NCBI GenBank assembly: GCA_947629485.1
Contig: CANRDX010000009.1
Span: forward strand, 1-52,246
Reading direction: 5' to 3'
Source: an uncultured Clostridia bacterium
GTDB lineage: Bacteria > Bacillota > Clostridia > Christensenellales > Borkfalkiaceae
Length of the DNA stretch: 52,246 bases
The position numbers and the translations under genes were made by a program. Below, one piece after another: positions 52,039-52,246 of this stretch (the first letter of the stretch is position 1; each line of letters opens with the position of its first letter). The notes under the pieces were generated by a model. The model made no database searches. It worked only from the letters and a program-made list of their open reading frames with translations, and had not been told where the DNA came from.

Positions 52039-52246
52039 GAGATTTTCTCCGTTGCAGGCTCAGATTTTGCGGTCTCCGCACCCTCCGCGGTCTCGCCAGC
52101 GGTCTTTTTCTGCTTTTTGAGGCGGAAGTTCTTCTCCGCGACGATCACAATGCGGTGAATGGCGGGCGCGAGCACCAAATTGATGGCAAATTCGATGATG
52201 AAGTTCCAACCCGCACAGCCGATGAACAGGAAGTAGACGATCTCGC
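52035..52246 (-). CDS. C-terminal end of a membrane protein, possibly an ECF transporter S component
   Basis: A partial gene that runs off the window. The visible 70 residues begin with a hydrophobic helix (EIVYFLFIGCAGWNFIIEFA, then INLVLAPAIHRIVIVAE) and end in a Lys/Glu-rich cytoplasmic tail with the stop TGA at 52035-52037. The pattern of a last helix followed by a basic-acidic tail fits small substrate-capture proteins of ECF vitamin importers, and the overlap with coaX would suit a pantothenate carrier. That is inference from context; other small membrane proteins are possible. Confidence 0.5.
   Translation of the reverse strand, partial: EIVYFLFIGCAGWNFIIEFAINLVLAPAIHRIVIVAEKNFRLKKQKKTAGETAEGAETAKSEPATEKIS

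Overview
The window looks like a chromosomal segment of a Gram-positive-type anaerobe of the class Clostridia, moderately GC-rich and possibly of a Christensenellales-like gut lineage. That placement is inferred from several things: the division and cell-wall (dcw) cluster starts with mraZ-rsmH-ftsL; MurE carries the DNPR motif of meso-diaminopimelate enzymes; a ytxC-like gene precedes a T-box-controlled thrS; and there are large lipoproteins with InlB-type repeats. No rRNA or marker gene fixes the species.

Layout. 1-1900 is an AT-rich accessory strip behind the 3' end of a tRNA-Leu: a small membrane protein, a broken GIY-YIG nuclease, and a histidine-phosphatase gene between two identical 39-bp terminator repeats. 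1900-4383 (minus) is comEB-cyclophilin-purB. 4499-6569 (plus) is groES-groEL. 6600-14130 (minus) is a surface-glycan locus: a family 4 glycosyltransferase, a LicD-type transferase, an opine-dehydrogenase-like protein and a 2-aminoethylphosphonate (AEP) pathway. The pathway genes are phosphonopyruvate decarboxylase, AEP transaminase, PEP mutase with an N-terminal cytidylyltransferase-like domain, and a PntC/LicC-like cytidylyltransferase. 14173-27868 (minus) is the dcw cluster in two transcription units, mraZ-rsmH-ftsL-PBP-murE-mraY-murD-ftsW-murA-ftsQ and ftsA-ftsZ. murF, murG and murC are absent from it. murI lies just upstream of mraZ.

28854-34893 (plus) is rpsT, then an XRE-cupin regulator and potABCD for polyamine uptake, with an enlarged PotA and a PotD that seems anchored at both ends. 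35082-42530 (plus) holds two tandem repeat-rich lipoproteins, the second about 1,681 residues long. 42553-45518 (minus) is thrS with a T-box leader plus a ytxC-like gene. leuS (plus) follows from a promoter that predicts a leaderless mRNA, then an unknown multi-pass membrane protein. 49116-52246 (minus) is an S-component-like membrane protein (partial), coaX, hom and a RimK-like ATP-grasp gene.

How it fits together. The centre of the window builds the envelope: peptidoglycan precursors and the divisome and, transcribed in the same direction after ftsZ, enzymes that appear to make, CMP-activate and transfer AEP (or an AEP-derived opine) onto a glycan, possibly one on a glycolipid anchor. The most unusual points are the opine-dehydrogenase-like gene inside a complete AEP operon, a G9 tract at the 3' end of the glycosyltransferase, the predicted leaderless leuS, a class B PBP whose best ribosome site points at an AUC codon, and a nine-unit LDGxG repeat array in the giant lipoprotein.
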